A stretch of DNA of 47,036 bases from JBKCUA01 sp046318675 (GTDB lineage Bacteria > Pseudomonadota > Alphaproteobacteria > JAJTHO01), in contig JBKCUA010000004.1 in the NCBI GenBank assembly GCA_046318675.1, positions 1 to 47,036 of the forward strand, given 5' to 3'. A model generated the notes under the pieces. The model was given only the letters and a program-made list of their open reading frames with translations. It had not been told where the DNA came from and did no database searches. Made by a program: the position numbers and the translations under genes. The first letter of the stretch is position 1; each line of letters opens with the position of its first letter. Of this stretch, positions 23,129 through 32,979 are shown piece by piece.

Positions 23129-24901
23129 TTATTTTTTCTCCGCCAGCCGAATATGTAGTTCGCGCAATCGCTCAGGCGGCACAGTGGCCGGGGCTCCCAT
23201 GAGGAGGTCTTCGGCTTTCTGGTTCATGGGAAAGGCCACCACTTCGCGGATGTTTGGTTCATCGGCAAGCAGCATGACAATGCGATCAACGCCGGGGGCA
23301 GAGCCGCCGTGGGGCGGCGCACCGAAACGAAACGCGCTAAGCATTCCCTTGAATTCCTGTTCCACGGTTTCCCGAGCATAACCGGCAATCTCAAAGGCCT
23401 TGAGCATGACTTCCGGCAAGTGGTTACGAATCGCGCCGGACGATAATTCAATCCCATTACAGACAATATCGTATTGGTAAGCCTTGATGGTTAGAGGGTC
23501 TTTCGTGGTGAGTGTCTCTAGGCCGCCCTGGGGCATGGAAAACGGGTTGTGGGAAAATCCAATCTGGCCGGTGGTCTCATCCTGCTCAAACATGGGGAAA
23601 TCTGTGACCCAGCAAAATTCAAAGCAATCGGGCTTTATCAGGCCAAGCTCCGTGCCCAAACGGCGACGGGCTTTATCCACTAATTTAACGGCAGCGGCGA
23701 CTTTATCGCAGACAAAGAACACCGCATCCCCTTCTCCTACCCCGGCGGTCTCGCGCAGCAATGCCAAGCGCGGCGCATCAAGGAATTTGGCAATCGGCCC
23801 TTTGGCCTCACCATTCTGAAAAGTGATGTAACCAAGCCCCGGCGCGCCTTCTTCTCGCGCCCAGTCGTTGAGCTTGTCAAAGAAACTGCGGGGCTGGGTG
23901 GCGGCACCCGGGGCGGGAATGGCGCGGACAACTGCGCCGTTTGCCACAGCCTTGGCAAACACCCCGAAGCCGCTGCCGTCGAAAACGGCACTGACATCAC
24001 TGCACACGATGGGGATACGCAGATCGGGTTTGTCGCAGCCGTAACAAAGCATCGCCTCGTCAAAGGGGATGCGCCGGAACGGAGCGGGGCTAACGCTTTT
24101 GCCGTTGGCAAATTCGGTGAAGACACCGTGCAATACAGGTTCCAAGGTAGCAAAGACATCTTCCTGGGTAACAAAGCTCATCTCAAAGTCGAGCTGGTAA
24201 AATTCGCCTGGGGAGCGATCAGCCCGGCTATCCTCATCCCGAAAGCACGGAGCAATCTGAAAATAGCGATCAAAACCGGCTACCATGAGGAGTTGCTTGA
24301 ACATCTGCGGTGCCTGGGGCAGGGCATAAAATTTTCCTGGATGCACGCGGGAAGGGACAAGGTAATCGCGTGCGCCCTCCGGGCTGCTGGCGGTGAGAAT
24401 AGGGGTCTGAAATTCGGTAAACCCGGCGGCAATCATCCGGCGGCGCAGGCTGGCGATGACGTTGCTGCGCAAAAGAATGTTTTGGTGCACCTTCTCCCGG
24501 CGTAGATCGAGGTAGCGATAGCGCAGGCGCAAGTCTTCGGGTGCGTCGGTATCCATACTCACCGGAAAGGGAATTTGATCGGCAATAGATTGATAAACAA
24601 CATCCTTGGCCACCAACTCAACCGCCCCGGTGGGAAGTTTCGGGTTCACCGTCTCCGCACTGCGCGCCACCACGGTTCCGGTGAGGGTCAGGACACTTTC
24701 CAGCTTAAGGCGGCTCAGGGCATCAAATTCCGGATGCTCCCCCGGAATAACGCACTGGGTCAGGCCATAATGATCGCGCAGATCGATAAACAGCAAATTG
24801 CCATGATCGCGCTTTTTATGCACCCAACCAGAAAGCCGCACCGCCGCGCCCACATCTTGGGGGCGCAGGGCATCACAGGTATGGGTACGGTAAGGGTGCA
24901 T
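23129..24901 (-). CDS. aspS: Aspartate--tRNA ligase
   Basis: AspS charges tRNA-Asp (and often tRNA-Asn in bacteria without AsnS). The ~590-aa product has the N-terminal OB fold (VRLSGWVHKKRDHG, FIDLRDHYG). The class II core follows, with motif 2 around APCFRDEDSRADR, the bacterial GAD insertion, and motif 3 APGVDRIVML. I chose ATG 24901; an in-frame GTG at 24904 is closer to the GGAG site, and a GTG at 24919 is possible. Downstream lies the structured element at 22.96-23.11 kb. Confidence 0.96.
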   Translation of the reverse strand: MHPYRTHTCDALRPQDVGAAVRLSGWVHKKRDHGNLLFIDLRDHYGLTQCVIPGEHPEFDALSRLKLESVLTLTGTVVARSAETVNPKLPTGAVELVAKDVVYQSIADQIPFPVSMDTDAPEDLRLRYRYLDLRREKVHQNILLRSNVIASLRRRMIAAGFTEFQTPILTASSPEGARDYLVPSRVHPGKFYALPQAPQMFKQLLMVAGFDRYFQIAPCFRDEDSRADRSPGEFYQLDFEMSFVTQEDVFATLEPVLHGVFTEFANGKSVSPAPFRRIPFDEAMLCYGCDKPDLRIPIVCSDVSAVFDGSGFGVFAKAVANGAVVRAIPAPGAATQPRSFFDKLNDWAREEGAPGLGYITFQNGEAKGPIAKFLDAPRLALLRETAGVGEGDAVFFVCDKVAAAVKLVDKARRRLGTELGLIKPDCFEFCWVTDFPMFEQDETTGQIGFSHNPFSMPQGGLETLTTKDPLTIKAYQYDIVCNGIELSSGAIRNHLPEVMLKAFEIAGYARETVEQEFKGMLSAFRFGAPPHGGSAPGVDRIVMLLADEPNIREVVAFPMNQKAEDLLMGAPATVPPERLRELHIRLAEKK

Positions 24902-25004
24902 CACGGCGTTTTTCTCCACGGCAAAATTTGAGGTGCCATGAGGCTAGCACCTAGCACGCCTGCTGGTGTTGTCACGATGATTTTTACTCAATGAGGCTTG
25001 CGTT

Positions 25005-27689
25005 TTACGCCGCCATCCCCCGCAACACGAACGGTAGAATCCCGCCGTTTTTGTAGTAGTCCACCTCATCGGCGGTGAAGATGCCGCAGCGGACGGTGAT
25101 GTTCTCACTGGCCCCGTTGGCTCGGTGCACCACCAAGGTTAAGTCCTGCAACGGTTTCAAACCATCGGTGATACCAACAACATCAAAGGTTTCAGTGCCG
25201 TCAAGCTTCAGGGCCGTACGGTTGCCGCCATCCTTAAACAGCAAGGGCAACACGCCCATGCCCACCAGGTTGGCGCGGTGAATACGCTCAAAGCTTTCGG
25301 CCAGCACCGCCTTGACGCCCAATAACATCGTGCCCTTGGCCGCCCAATCCCGCGAGGAACCGGTGCCGTATTCCTTGCCGGCAATGATGAGCAGGGGCGT
25401 GCCTTCGGCTTGGTAGCGCACGGCGGCATCGTAGATAAACTGCTGCTCGCCCGACGGGAAATGCCGGGTTACGCCGCCGCTGGTGCCGGGGGCAAGCTCA
25501 TTCTTCAGGCGGGTATTGGCAAAGGTGCCGCGAATCATCACCTCATGGTTGCCGCGGCGGGCACCGTAGCTGTTAAACTCTTCAGCCGGCACGCCGTGAT
25601 CCAGCAGGTATTTACCGGCCGGGCTGTCCTTTTTAATGCTGCCCGCCGGGGAGATATGATCGGTGGTGATGCTGTCGCCCAGAATGGCCAAGGGGCGGGC
25701 GCCCTTAAGGTCTGCAAGAGGACGAAGATTGTCTTTTATCTTGCTGAAATAAGGTGGATTCTGAACGTAAGTGCTGGTGTTATTCCAAGTATATGTTTTG
25801 GCATCCGATACCTTAATCGCTTGCCAGTCTTTCCCACCCTGAAACACGTTGGCGTAACGTTCCCGGAACATGGTCGGGGTCAGGCTTTTACGTACCACAG
25901 CCTCAATTTCAGCATTCGTTGGCCAGACATCTTTGAGATAAACAAGTGTGCCGTCGCTGGTCTTGCCGATAGCATCATTTTTAAGATCAATAGTAACAGA
26001 CCCGGCCAGGGCATAAGCCACCACCAATGGCGGGGATGCCAAATAGTTAGCTTTGGTGTGGGGATTGACCCGGCCTTCAAAGTTGCGGTTGCCCGACAGC
26101 ACGGCGGCGGCCACAAGGTCTTTTTCTTCAATGGCTTTAATAATAGGCTCATTAAGCGGCCCAGAATTGCCAATACACGTGGTGCAACCATAACCAACAA
26201 GATTAAAACCAAGAGCATCCAAATCATCTTGCAGGCCAGCAGCAATAAGATAATCACTAACCACTTGGCTTCCCGGCGCAAAAGAGGTTTTAACCCACGG
26301 CTTTGTGGTGATGCCCAGAGCGCGGGCTTTGCGCGCCACCAACCCCGCCGCAACAAGGACGGAAGGATTAGAGGTATTGGTACAGCTGGTAATCGCGGCA
26401 ATAACCACAGCCCCGTCGCCGATGGCGTAATTAGTTCCCGGCACGGTAACGGTGCGGTGCCGATCAAACGGCAGGCCGGAAAAGCTAGTAAAATCTTGGA
26501 TTTTAAATTGCGACGCCACAGAGGATAGAGCCAACCGATCCTGAGGACGGCGGGGACCGGCCAATGATGGTTCTACCTTTGCTAAATCAAGCTCTAATAC
26601 ATCGGTAAACAGCGGCTCAGGGGTTTTTGCATCACGCCACAACCCTTGGGCTTTAGCGTACTCCTTGACAAGGGCTACGCGCTCCGGATCGCGGCCGGTA
26701 AATTCCAAATAATGCAAAGTTTCTTGATCAATAGGGAAAAAGCCGCAGGTTGCCCCATATTCCGGAGCCATGTTTGCAATCGTGGCGCGATCTGAAAGGC
26801 TTAAAGCATCGAGACCATTGCCAAAAAATTCAACAAACTTGTTGACCACACCTTTTTTACGCAGCATTTGCGTCACCGTCAGCACCAGATCAGTAGCGGT
26901 GGCTCCTTCAGGTAGCCTGCCTTTTAAACGAACACCAATAACTTCAGGGATAAGCATGGCTGTCGGCTGACCCAGCATACAGGCCTCGGCCTCAATTCCG
27001 CCTACACCCCAGCCCAACACAGCCAAACCATTGACCATCGTTGTGTGACTGTCGGTGCCCACAAGTGTATCGGGATAAGCAAAGGTTTCGCCGCCTTCTT
27101 CTTTTGTCCAAACAACCTGGGCTAGGTACTCCACATTCACCTGATGGCAAATACCGGTTCCTGGGGGAACAACACGAAAGTTATTAAAGGCTTGCTGACC
27201 CCAGCGGAGGAACTCATACCGCTCATTGTTGCGTTCGAATTCGATTTTTACGTTTTCTTCCAGTGCCGTACGCTTGGCGTACACGTCCACGCTCACGGAG
27301 TGATCAATCACCAAATCCACCGGGGATAGTGGGTTAATGCGAGACACATCACCGCCTAATGCTTTCATGGCATCGCGCATAGCAGTTAAATCCACCACCG
27401 CCGGAACGCCGGTAAAATCCTGCATCAATACACGAGCCGGACGGTAGGCAATTTCACGATCAGAGGTTTTTTTATTCTGCCAAGCAGCTAACGCCTTAAT
27501 ATCATCATTGGTAACAGTCGTGCCGTCCTCATGCCGCAACAGATTTTCCAGTAAGACTTTTAAAGAGTACGGCAACCTGGAAATATCACCCAGACCATTC
27601 TTAGATGCCACTGCTAAACTGTAATAGCTATAATTTTTTCCATTAACGAACAGGTTCGTTTTGGCGCGAAAAGAATCAACAGCAGGCAT
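25005..27689 (-). CDS. acnA: Aconitate hydratase A
   Basis: AcnA interconverts citrate and isocitrate in the TCA cycle using a 4Fe-4S cluster. The 894-aa product has the cluster cysteines in ITSCTNTSNPSV and GCTTCIGNSGPL. It also has VGTDSHTTMVNGLAVLGWG and the C-terminal swivelling domain with EYGTGSSRDWAAKG. Length is normal. ATG 27689 has AAGGAG seven bases upstream. It sits 140 bases downstream of pyrE. Together with gltA at 34.1 kb it gives the first TCA steps in this window. Confidence 0.97.
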   Translation of the reverse strand: MPAVDSFRAKTNLFVNGKNYSYYSLAVASKNGLGDISRLPYSLKVLLENLLRHEDGTTVTNDDIKALAAWQNKKTSDREIAYRPARVLMQDFTGVPAVVDLTAMRDAMKALGGDVSRINPLSPVDLVIDHSVSVDVYAKRTALEENVKIEFERNNERYEFLRWGQQAFNNFRVVPPGTGICHQVNVEYLAQVVWTKEEGGETFAYPDTLVGTDSHTTMVNGLAVLGWGVGGIEAEACMLGQPTAMLIPEVIGVRLKGRLPEGATATDLVLTVTQMLRKKGVVNKFVEFFGNGLDALSLSDRATIANMAPEYGATCGFFPIDQETLHYLEFTGRDPERVALVKEYAKAQGLWRDAKTPEPLFTDVLELDLAKVEPSLAGPRRPQDRLALSSVASQFKIQDFTSFSGLPFDRHRTVTVPGTNYAIGDGAVVIAAITSCTNTSNPSVLVAAGLVARKARALGITTKPWVKTSFAPGSQVVSDYLIAAGLQDDLDALGFNLVGYGCTTCIGNSGPLNEPIIKAIEEKDLVAAAVLSGNRNFEGRVNPHTKANYLASPPLVVAYALAGSVTIDLKNDAIGKTSDGTLVYLKDVWPTNAEIEAVVRKSLTPTMFRERYANVFQGGKDWQAIKVSDAKTYTWNNTSTYVQNPPYFSKIKDNLRPLADLKGARPLAILGDSITTDHISPAGSIKKDSPAGKYLLDHGVPAEEFNSYGARRGNHEVMIRGTFANTRLKNELAPGTSGGVTRHFPSGEQQFIYDAAVRYQAEGTPLLIIAGKEYGTGSSRDWAAKGTMLLGVKAVLAESFERIHRANLVGMGVLPLLFKDGGNRTALKLDGTETFDVVGITDGLKPLQDLTLVVHRANGASENITVRCGIFTADEVDYYKNGGILPFVLRGMAA

Positions 27690-27829
27690 CGGGAATCTCC
27701 TTAAGTATAGGGCATATACGATGCTTCTGATAACCTTGCAACGGTTAACAAATCATAAAGGTATTAGCTTTTTTTAAATTAAAAACATATTCTTATGCTG
27801 AAAAATTACGTGTTGCAGCCAACAGTATA

Positions 27830-28462
27830 TCATGCAGGTTTTTGTATGAATTGCCGTACCGCCTGCAATTTATCCAACGGCAACAACTGCATTTCTTCTG
27901 CTAATGTAAGCACATCAGCCCAGGTACATAACGAATGTAAACGCACGCCACTGCGTGCCAAAGCCGATACTTCATAAGGCTCAACACCATAGTAAAAAAC
28001 CACACAGCAGTCTTTAACCTCAAGGTTAGCCCGGCGTAGAGCATCAATAAAAACAATTTTGCTCCCACCATCGGTAGCAAGGTCTTCGGCCAACAGCACC
28101 TTTTGTCCATCGTGCCAATATCCCTCGATCTGAGCACCTCTTCCAAAACCTTTGGGTTTCTTACGAACATAGAGCATAGGAACATCAAAGGAATCAGCCA
28201 ACCACGCAGCGTAAGGAATACCAGCAGTTTCCCCCCCGGCGACAGCATCAGGACGGGGAATGCCAGCAGCCTGCATCCGTGCAATCAATAAACGGATTAA
28301 GACCCGACGTTCGTGAACAAAGCCAATTAATCTTCGGCAATCAACATACACCGGGCTAGAGCGACCAGAGGTTAGGGTGAAAGGATGCTCAGGACGGATA
28401 AGCACGGCACCCGTTGATAATAAAATTTGCGCGGCCTGACGGGCAATAGGGTCGATACTCAT
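27830..28462 (-). CDS. pyrE: Orotate phosphoribosyltransferase
   Basis: PyrE joins orotate to PRPP in pyrimidine synthesis. The 210-aa product has FTLTSGRSSPVYVDCR, AGGETAGIPYAAWLA, and the PRPP loop VLLAEDLATDGGSKI. The usual E-D-x-x-T/A-T/D-GGS pattern is kept. The ATG overlaps the stop of the antiporter gene as ATGA, so the two are translated together, an unusual pairing. Confidence 0.94.
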   Translation of the reverse strand: MSIDPIARQAAQILLSTGAVLIRPEHPFTLTSGRSSPVYVDCRRLIGFVHERRVLIRLLIARMQAAGIPRPDAVAGGETAGIPYAAWLADSFDVPMLYVRKKPKGFGRGAQIEGYWHDGQKVLLAEDLATDGGSKIVFIDALRRANLEVKDCCVVFYYGVEPYEVSALARSGVRLHSLCTWADVLTLAEEMQLLPLDKLQAVRQFIQKPA

Positions 28463-30105
28463 GTTTTTGCCCCCATTGCAGCAACAACAGCCTTACCAAG
28501 CTGTACACTAGCACTAGCAGCCTCAGGAACAGCAGCCTCAGCACCGAGTTTAGTTAGCTCTCTGCAATCGGCCTCATCCCGTCCTCGCACTAGGATACGC
28601 ATTCCCGGAAAATGATCTTTTAGTACCCGCATTACCGTTCGGGTAGCTTTGGGTGCATCCAGAGTAATAACCACAACTGCAGCACGCTCAGTACCCAACG
28701 CCGTGAGTAAATCTTCACGTACAGCATCACCATAATATACAGGCAGACCTTGCTTGTTCGCCTCTCGCACATGACGTGCATCAAGATCAAGAGCAACGTA
28801 GGCAATATTCTGTTGCTCCAAAATACTTGCCACCGTTTTGCCTACTCGACCAAACCCTAATAGCACGGCGTGCCCAGATAAACCTCGAGTAGTGCCCGCA
28901 ATCTCATCCAACGCCAATGAGGTATCAGCAATGGTAGTGCCAGAGTGGGTAAAACTGGCTGCAATCTCCACAAAAAGCGGGGTTACCGCCATGGACAATG
29001 CAACTACCACGAACAGTAATTGTCCGGTGGCGACAGGTAAAATATCTTGGATCATTGCCAGTTTCAAAATTACGAAGGCAAATTCTCCTCCTTGAGCTAA
29101 AAAAGTAGCCGTTCGCACCGAAGCCGTACCGCTCAACCCAAAAGAACGTCCCAAGGCAAAAAGCAAAACACCCTTAATTAACATTAAACCAAACAATAGT
29201 TGCACCACCAGCACCGCGTTTTCCGCCACCATACTGTAATCAATTGTCATGCCTACAGCGATAAAGAACAATCCAAGGAAAAGCCCCTGAAAAGGTTTTA
29301 TATCCGCCTCTACCTGATGCCGATATTCAGTTTCGGCAAGCAACATTCCCGCAAGAAAAGAGCCAAGTGCCATTGATAAACCCATGAGGCCAGTAAACGC
29401 GCTGACTGCTAAAATGATAAGCAACGTGACAGCAACAAAAAGCTCCTCATCTTTGATAGATGAAAAATAATGATAAATAGGCCGCAACGCATACCGGCCA
29501 AATAAAACAATCACTCCCAAGGCTAACAGCGCATTGCCCAATGCAAGTAGCAATGTGACAATAAGTGAACCTTCTTCACTTTTACCGCCCAATAAAAAAA
29601 CAATAGTCAACAGTGGCACGACGGCTAAATCTTGGGACAATAAAGTACCGAAGGTGGCTCGACCATAGCGGGTTTTCATTTCATTCCGTTCGGATATTAA
29701 CTGAACCACCAACGCCGTGGACGATAGAGCCAGTGCTCCGCCAGTGACAATAGCCGCTTCCATGCTCATGTTGAGGGCTAAGCATATCCCGGCGATAACT
29801 AAGCTAGTCATAATCACTTGAGCTGTACCCAAGCCAAAAATCCACCGCCGCATGACGACAAGGCGTTCCATGGGCATCTCTAGCCCGATGATAAACAACA
29901 GCAGTACCACGCCCAGATCGGCCACCCCCTGAATCCGGTCAATATCGTTGGCAAACCCCAAGGCGTAGGGACCAATAAGCGATCCCGCCACCAGATACCC
30001 CAGCACCGGGGAAAGCCGCATTTTCTTGAACAACGGCGCAACTGTGCACGCAGCCACCAGAAAAACAATGGCTTCAATAAGGTAGGGGATGGTGATTTTG
30101 TCCAT
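28459..30105 (-). CDS. Monovalent cation:proton antiporter-2 (Kef/CPA2) with TrkA-N domain
   Basis: The 548-aa product has about 12 membrane segments of the Na+/H+ exchanger fold (LGYLVAGSLIGPYALGF, GALALSSTALVVQL, LAMALGSFLAG-like stretch near 245). A cytosolic nucleotide-binding domain follows (HAVLLGFGRVGKTVASILE, then GDAVREDLL). Such proteins expel K+ or Na+, often gated by NAD(H) or glutathione adducts. It resembles KefB, but the glutathione site is not verifiable here, so I give no symbol. No TrkA-C domain is seen. It overlaps pyrE by four bases. Confidence 0.9.
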   Translation of the reverse strand: MDKITIPYLIEAIVFLVAACTVAPLFKKMRLSPVLGYLVAGSLIGPYALGFANDIDRIQGVADLGVVLLLFIIGLEMPMERLVVMRRWIFGLGTAQVIMTSLVIAGICLALNMSMEAAIVTGGALALSSTALVVQLISERNEMKTRYGRATFGTLLSQDLAVVPLLTIVFLLGGKSEEGSLIVTLLLALGNALLALGVIVLFGRYALRPIYHYFSSIKDEELFVAVTLLIILAVSAFTGLMGLSMALGSFLAGMLLAETEYRHQVEADIKPFQGLFLGLFFIAVGMTIDYSMVAENAVLVVQLLFGLMLIKGVLLFALGRSFGLSGTASVRTATFLAQGGEFAFVILKLAMIQDILPVATGQLLFVVVALSMAVTPLFVEIAASFTHSGTTIADTSLALDEIAGTTRGLSGHAVLLGFGRVGKTVASILEQQNIAYVALDLDARHVREANKQGLPVYYGDAVREDLLTALGTERAAVVVITLDAPKATRTVMRVLKDHFPGMRILVRGRDEADCRELTKLGAEAAVPEAASASVQLGKAVVAAMGAKT

Positions 30106-30245
30106 GCTGTTCTCTCTACCAAGAATTAATTAAAATATTTTATCCGTATAGAGAAAGGGGGGATGGGTTGCAATGGGGTTGGGCGGCTGTAAAAATGCGC
30201 TTGAAAAGAGAGGCTCTTAGGTAATGCTAGCAGCATAAGTGAATT

Positions 30246-31412
30246 TCATCGGTCTTTTACTGATTGCGCAAGATAATACAAAAGAGAAACCTCGTTTGCT
30301 TTAATATAATCAAGAGAGAATTTTTCGCGCAGTTCGGTTGCTTTATCGGGAGTAATACGTCCAAGTTTTTCCAGTTCCTTCACAGCACCTTGGAGCACAA
30401 TGTGCTGTTGATATCGCTCAACGAGTTTTCCCCTTGTAAGCAGAAAGGCCGCTAAATCAACGGGACTATGTATAATCGTGGCATAATCCATTACATTTGC
30501 ACGATTGGAAACAGCCCAATACTCTTTGCCATCTTGTATATATCGATATACAGGCACATTAAACACCTTGATGGCGAGGGTTACGGGTGTATCTGGCCAT
30601 GCCTCTCGTGGAATATAAGGCAAAAAGCCTGAGTGGTTGAAAGATTTAATTGCTTCAGTCCAAAGGGATAGATCGTCATGTGCATATGAATCATGAATAC
30701 TATGTTCACTGCTTGTAGAGCAAAGATGCAAACACTCATGCAGTGCGTTTACGAGCCTTTCAAAGTCGACAACGCCTGTTGCACTCGGTCCCCAAGATAC
30801 GGCTGTTCGACAATCACAATCAGCATGAGGTTTTAAGCGATGCTGCTCCCCATTCAGCAAAATAAGCAGTCCATCGGTTTTTGCCAACAAGGGATGTTCT
30901 GTTGGTCTTAGATGACCCCGTTTCGCATCTGGCGTTACCGAAGGGATAGACTGTTTTGGATAGGCAATGCCAACGGTGATTAATTCGGTGGGGAAATGCT
31001 GTTGCAAAAAGTGTTGATAGCGTTGCAGGGCGGCACGGAAGGGTGCGCTGGCTAATGTTTCTGCATCATAGCCTTCGGGCACGATGAGAACACGTTTCGT
31101 TTTATCAATATCGTCGTTCTCTGGCCATACAATGTCGGTTGGGGAAAGGGGTGTTTCAGCAACTGGGGGGGGTGGTTGTTCCTCTATAGAATCGGAAGGC
31201 GGCGGTGGCCATTGCTTGTATAGGCGTTTTTTTGCTGCAACCTGTTCTTGAATTATTATAGCGGCGCTGCCACCAACGGAAGATGCTGCTGTTGCTAGGA
31301 ATGGATCAGAGAGTAGTGTTGAAGCAACAGGTAACATTATTGCGGTACAGGCAGCAGTTGCTGCAGCCGCTGTTGCACATGATGTCGACATTTTTCTAAA
31401 AGAAGACAGCAT
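30246..31412 (-). CDS. Unrecognised protein with a HEXXH zinc-protease-like motif
   Basis: The 388-aa product begins with a hydrophobic Ala-rich region (residues 12-55), probably a membrane anchor or export signal. A Pro-rich linker (69-92, with PPPP runs) follows, then a globular part. That part holds KRVLIVPEGYDAETL (106-120) and LVNALHECLHLCSTSSEH (220-237) with a HEXXH motif at 225-229. A further DSYAHDDL and WTEA follow the motif. The LIVPEGY start resembles M64-type peptidases, but the rest does not match well. It stands alone between the antiporter gene and the 31.5-kb element. A zinc metallopeptidase at the membrane is the best inference; inactive forms cannot be excluded. Confidence 0.7.
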   Translation of the reverse strand: MLSSFRKMSTSCATAAAATAACTAIMLPVASTLLSDPFLATAASSVGGSAAIIIQEQVAAKKRLYKQWPPPPSDSIEEQPPPPVAETPLSPTDIVWPENDDIDKTKRVLIVPEGYDAETLASAPFRAALQRYQHFLQQHFPTELITVGIAYPKQSIPSVTPDAKRGHLRPTEHPLLAKTDGLLILLNGEQHRLKPHADCDCRTAVSWGPSATGVVDFERLVNALHECLHLCSTSSEHSIHDSYAHDDLSLWTEAIKSFNHSGFLPYIPREAWPDTPVTLAIKVFNVPVYRYIQDGKEYWAVSNRANVMDYATIIHSPVDLAAFLLTRGKLVERYQQHIVLQGAVKELEKLGRITPDKATELREKFSLDYIKANEVSLLYYLAQSVKDR

Positions 31413-31755
31413 TGAAAAAAACCTAACTATTGTGCGTACTTATATATCAACCAAGTATGTTATTCGCGTGGCCGCCTATCGTTTCGCGTAAATCGGAACC
31501 GTTTATATAATCTAAACATTAATAGACTTTTAAGTGGCTCTTTCCCAAAATGAGTTGGTAAAATTGATGCTAGGCAATAACCAGATCGTTCAGAACAGAG
31601 CGCCGTCATCGCGAGCACCGGAAGCGCGTGGCGATCCAGTATTTATTTTTTCTGGATGGCCACGGTGCTCCGCGCCTCGCCATGACGACCGAGGGTTTGA
31701 TGCTGGCCTATTTTCTACCCACCCGTTTTGGAAGAAAGCCTTTTAAGTTCGCTGC
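31413..31755. other. Intergenic stretch occupied mostly by an inserted element
   Basis: Between the HEXXH gene and the end of hflK, 205 of 343 bases are the inverted-repeat element at 31536-31740. The rest (31413-31527) is AT-rich and must hold the HEXXH gene promoter. The bases next to hflK hold no trace of hflC that I can recognise. Confidence 0.7.
31528..31748. mobile_element. 205-bp MITE-like element with 8-bp target-site duplication
   Basis: The element spans 31536-31740 and is framed by perfect 8-bp direct repeats TTTTAAGT (31528-31535 and 31741-31748). The left end GGCTCTTTCCCAAAATGAG and the right end read inward, GGCTTTCTTCCAAAACGGG, match at most positions. The middle holds a long imperfect palindrome (GCGTGGCGATCCAG / CTGGATGGCCACG). 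There is no transposase. The GG start and 8-bp duplication suit ISL3-type elements; that family link is inference. A second copy begins at 46897 and a fragment lies at 2979-3041. Confidence 0.88.
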
Positions 31756-32907
31756 TTACTGCCCCTTAGGCGGTACTGACCCACCACCCCCCAGCCCCGG
31801 CACGGGGAGGAGGTACGGTGTCACAGATTGTTTTTCATTATCCACAACAATTTTGTTCGCGCCGCGTAGGACTTGTTCCACGGTCTCGTAGTACAGGCGG
31901 GTGCTGGTGACTTCCTTGCCGGAGAGGTAGGCTTGGTGCACGGCGCGGAAGCGATCAGCGTCCCCCTTTGCTTGACTAACAACCTTTTCACGGTACCCTT
32001 GAGCTTCCTGCACCACGGCAATAGCCTGCCCCTCGGCCTTAGGTAGAATATCATTACGATAGCTTTCAGCCTGGTTTTTAGCGGTTTCAGCATCGGTACG
32101 GGCACGCTGCACCTCTCTAAAAGCATCCACCACACTAGCCGGTGGGTTGACCGCCTCAAGAAAAACAGCCCGAACACGAATACCACTTTGTAAGTCATCA
32201 AGAAGCTCTTGTGCCCGCACGACAACTGCACTTTCAATATCCCGACGTTTATCGGAAAGAACAAAAGTAAAGGGCTTCTGGCCAATGATTTCCCGCATGG
32301 CACTCTCCCCGGCACGCTTAACCGCCGCCAAGGGGTCGTCTATTTTGAAAAGAAAATCTCCGGCATTTTTAATGTCCCAAGTGATCCGAAAATCAACATC
32401 CACGATATTTTCGTCACCGGTTAACATTAGACTTTCTCCCGGTACGTCTTGGCGTAGGTTAGGGTCTCGCGGGCTGTCTTTATAGCCAATGCTGACCCTG
32501 CGTTCACCGGTAACGTTAACTATTCTGCTCTCGCCAATGGGAGAAGGCCAGTGAAAGTGCAAACCATCACTTAAAGTTTCATTATTATTGCTCCACACTC
32601 CAAAGGTTGTTTCAATCCCTACTTCACTAGGGCGAACTCGATAAAAACCAGTAACAAGCCACAACAATATCAAAATACCAACGATACCAGCAAACATCGG
32701 CACCGGATTTCCGCCGCCTTTGCCCTTACCAGTGAACATACCACGAAAATGCTCTTGTCCCTTTTTTAAGAAATCATTTATTTGAATGACATCAGCATCT
32801 ATTGGCTGACGCGGCTTCTGGGACTTATCAGACCCAGTTTCCGGCTTTCTACCATCCGGTTTTTTCCCCCAAGGATTGTTATTATCACCGTCACCCTGCC
32901 AAGTCAT
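31756..32907 (-). CDS. hflK: Membrane protease modulator HflK
   Basis: The 383-aa product has a Gly/Asn/Pro-rich N-terminus (DGDNNNPWGKKP) and one membrane span near residues 70-88 (FAGIVGILILLWLVTGFY). An SPFH/band 7 domain follows (RPSEVGIETTFGVW, DENIVDVDFRITWDI), then a coiled coil (RTDAETAKNQAESYRND). HflK and HflC together form a cage around the FtsH protease. hflC normally follows directly, but here the stop is followed within 8 bases by the duplicated target site of a mobile element. It is divergent from mrp, with 72 bases between. Confidence 0.95.
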   Translation of the reverse strand: MTWQGDGDNNNPWGKKPDGRKPETGSDKSQKPRQPIDADVIQINDFLKKGQEHFRGMFTGKGKGGGNPVPMFAGIVGILILLWLVTGFYRVRPSEVGIETTFGVWSNNNETLSDGLHFHWPSPIGESRIVNVTGERRVSIGYKDSPRDPNLRQDVPGESLMLTGDENIVDVDFRITWDIKNAGDFLFKIDDPLAAVKRAGESAMREIIGQKPFTFVLSDKRRDIESAVVVRAQELLDDLQSGIRVRAVFLEAVNPPASVVDAFREVQRARTDAETAKNQAESYRNDILPKAEGQAIAVVQEAQGYREKVVSQAKGDADRFRAVHQAYLSGKEVTSTRLYYETVEQVLRGANKIVVDNEKQSVTPYLLPVPGLGGGGSVPPKGQ

Positions 32908-32930
32908 AAGGAAAATCCTCTACTGTTAAA

Positions 32931-32957
32931 ATACCCATTGGGTATAGTACACATACC
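32931..32957 (+). promoter_or_regulatory. Palindromic sites between hflK and mrp
   Basis: ATACCC-ATT-GGGTAT (32931-32945) is a perfect inverted repeat. Its right half runs into TATAGT (32943-32948), a possible -10 box for mrp. GGTAT and ATACC recur across the next bases. A regulator site for one or both divergent genes is possible; the -35 box is weak. Confidence 0.35.
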
Positions 32958-32979
32958 ATCTTTTGCAACAGGAACAAAT

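Noticed and set aside
25410..26528. A 372-codon open frame on the plus strand
   Set aside because: It is wholly antisense to acnA, whose protein motifs are complete; the translated sequence shows no domain and has a composition typical of a shadow frame.
28459..30105. Naming the antiporter kefB or kefC
   Set aside because: Similarity is general to CPA2 proteins with a TrkA-N domain; the glutathione-binding residues could not be verified and no KefF/G partner is present.
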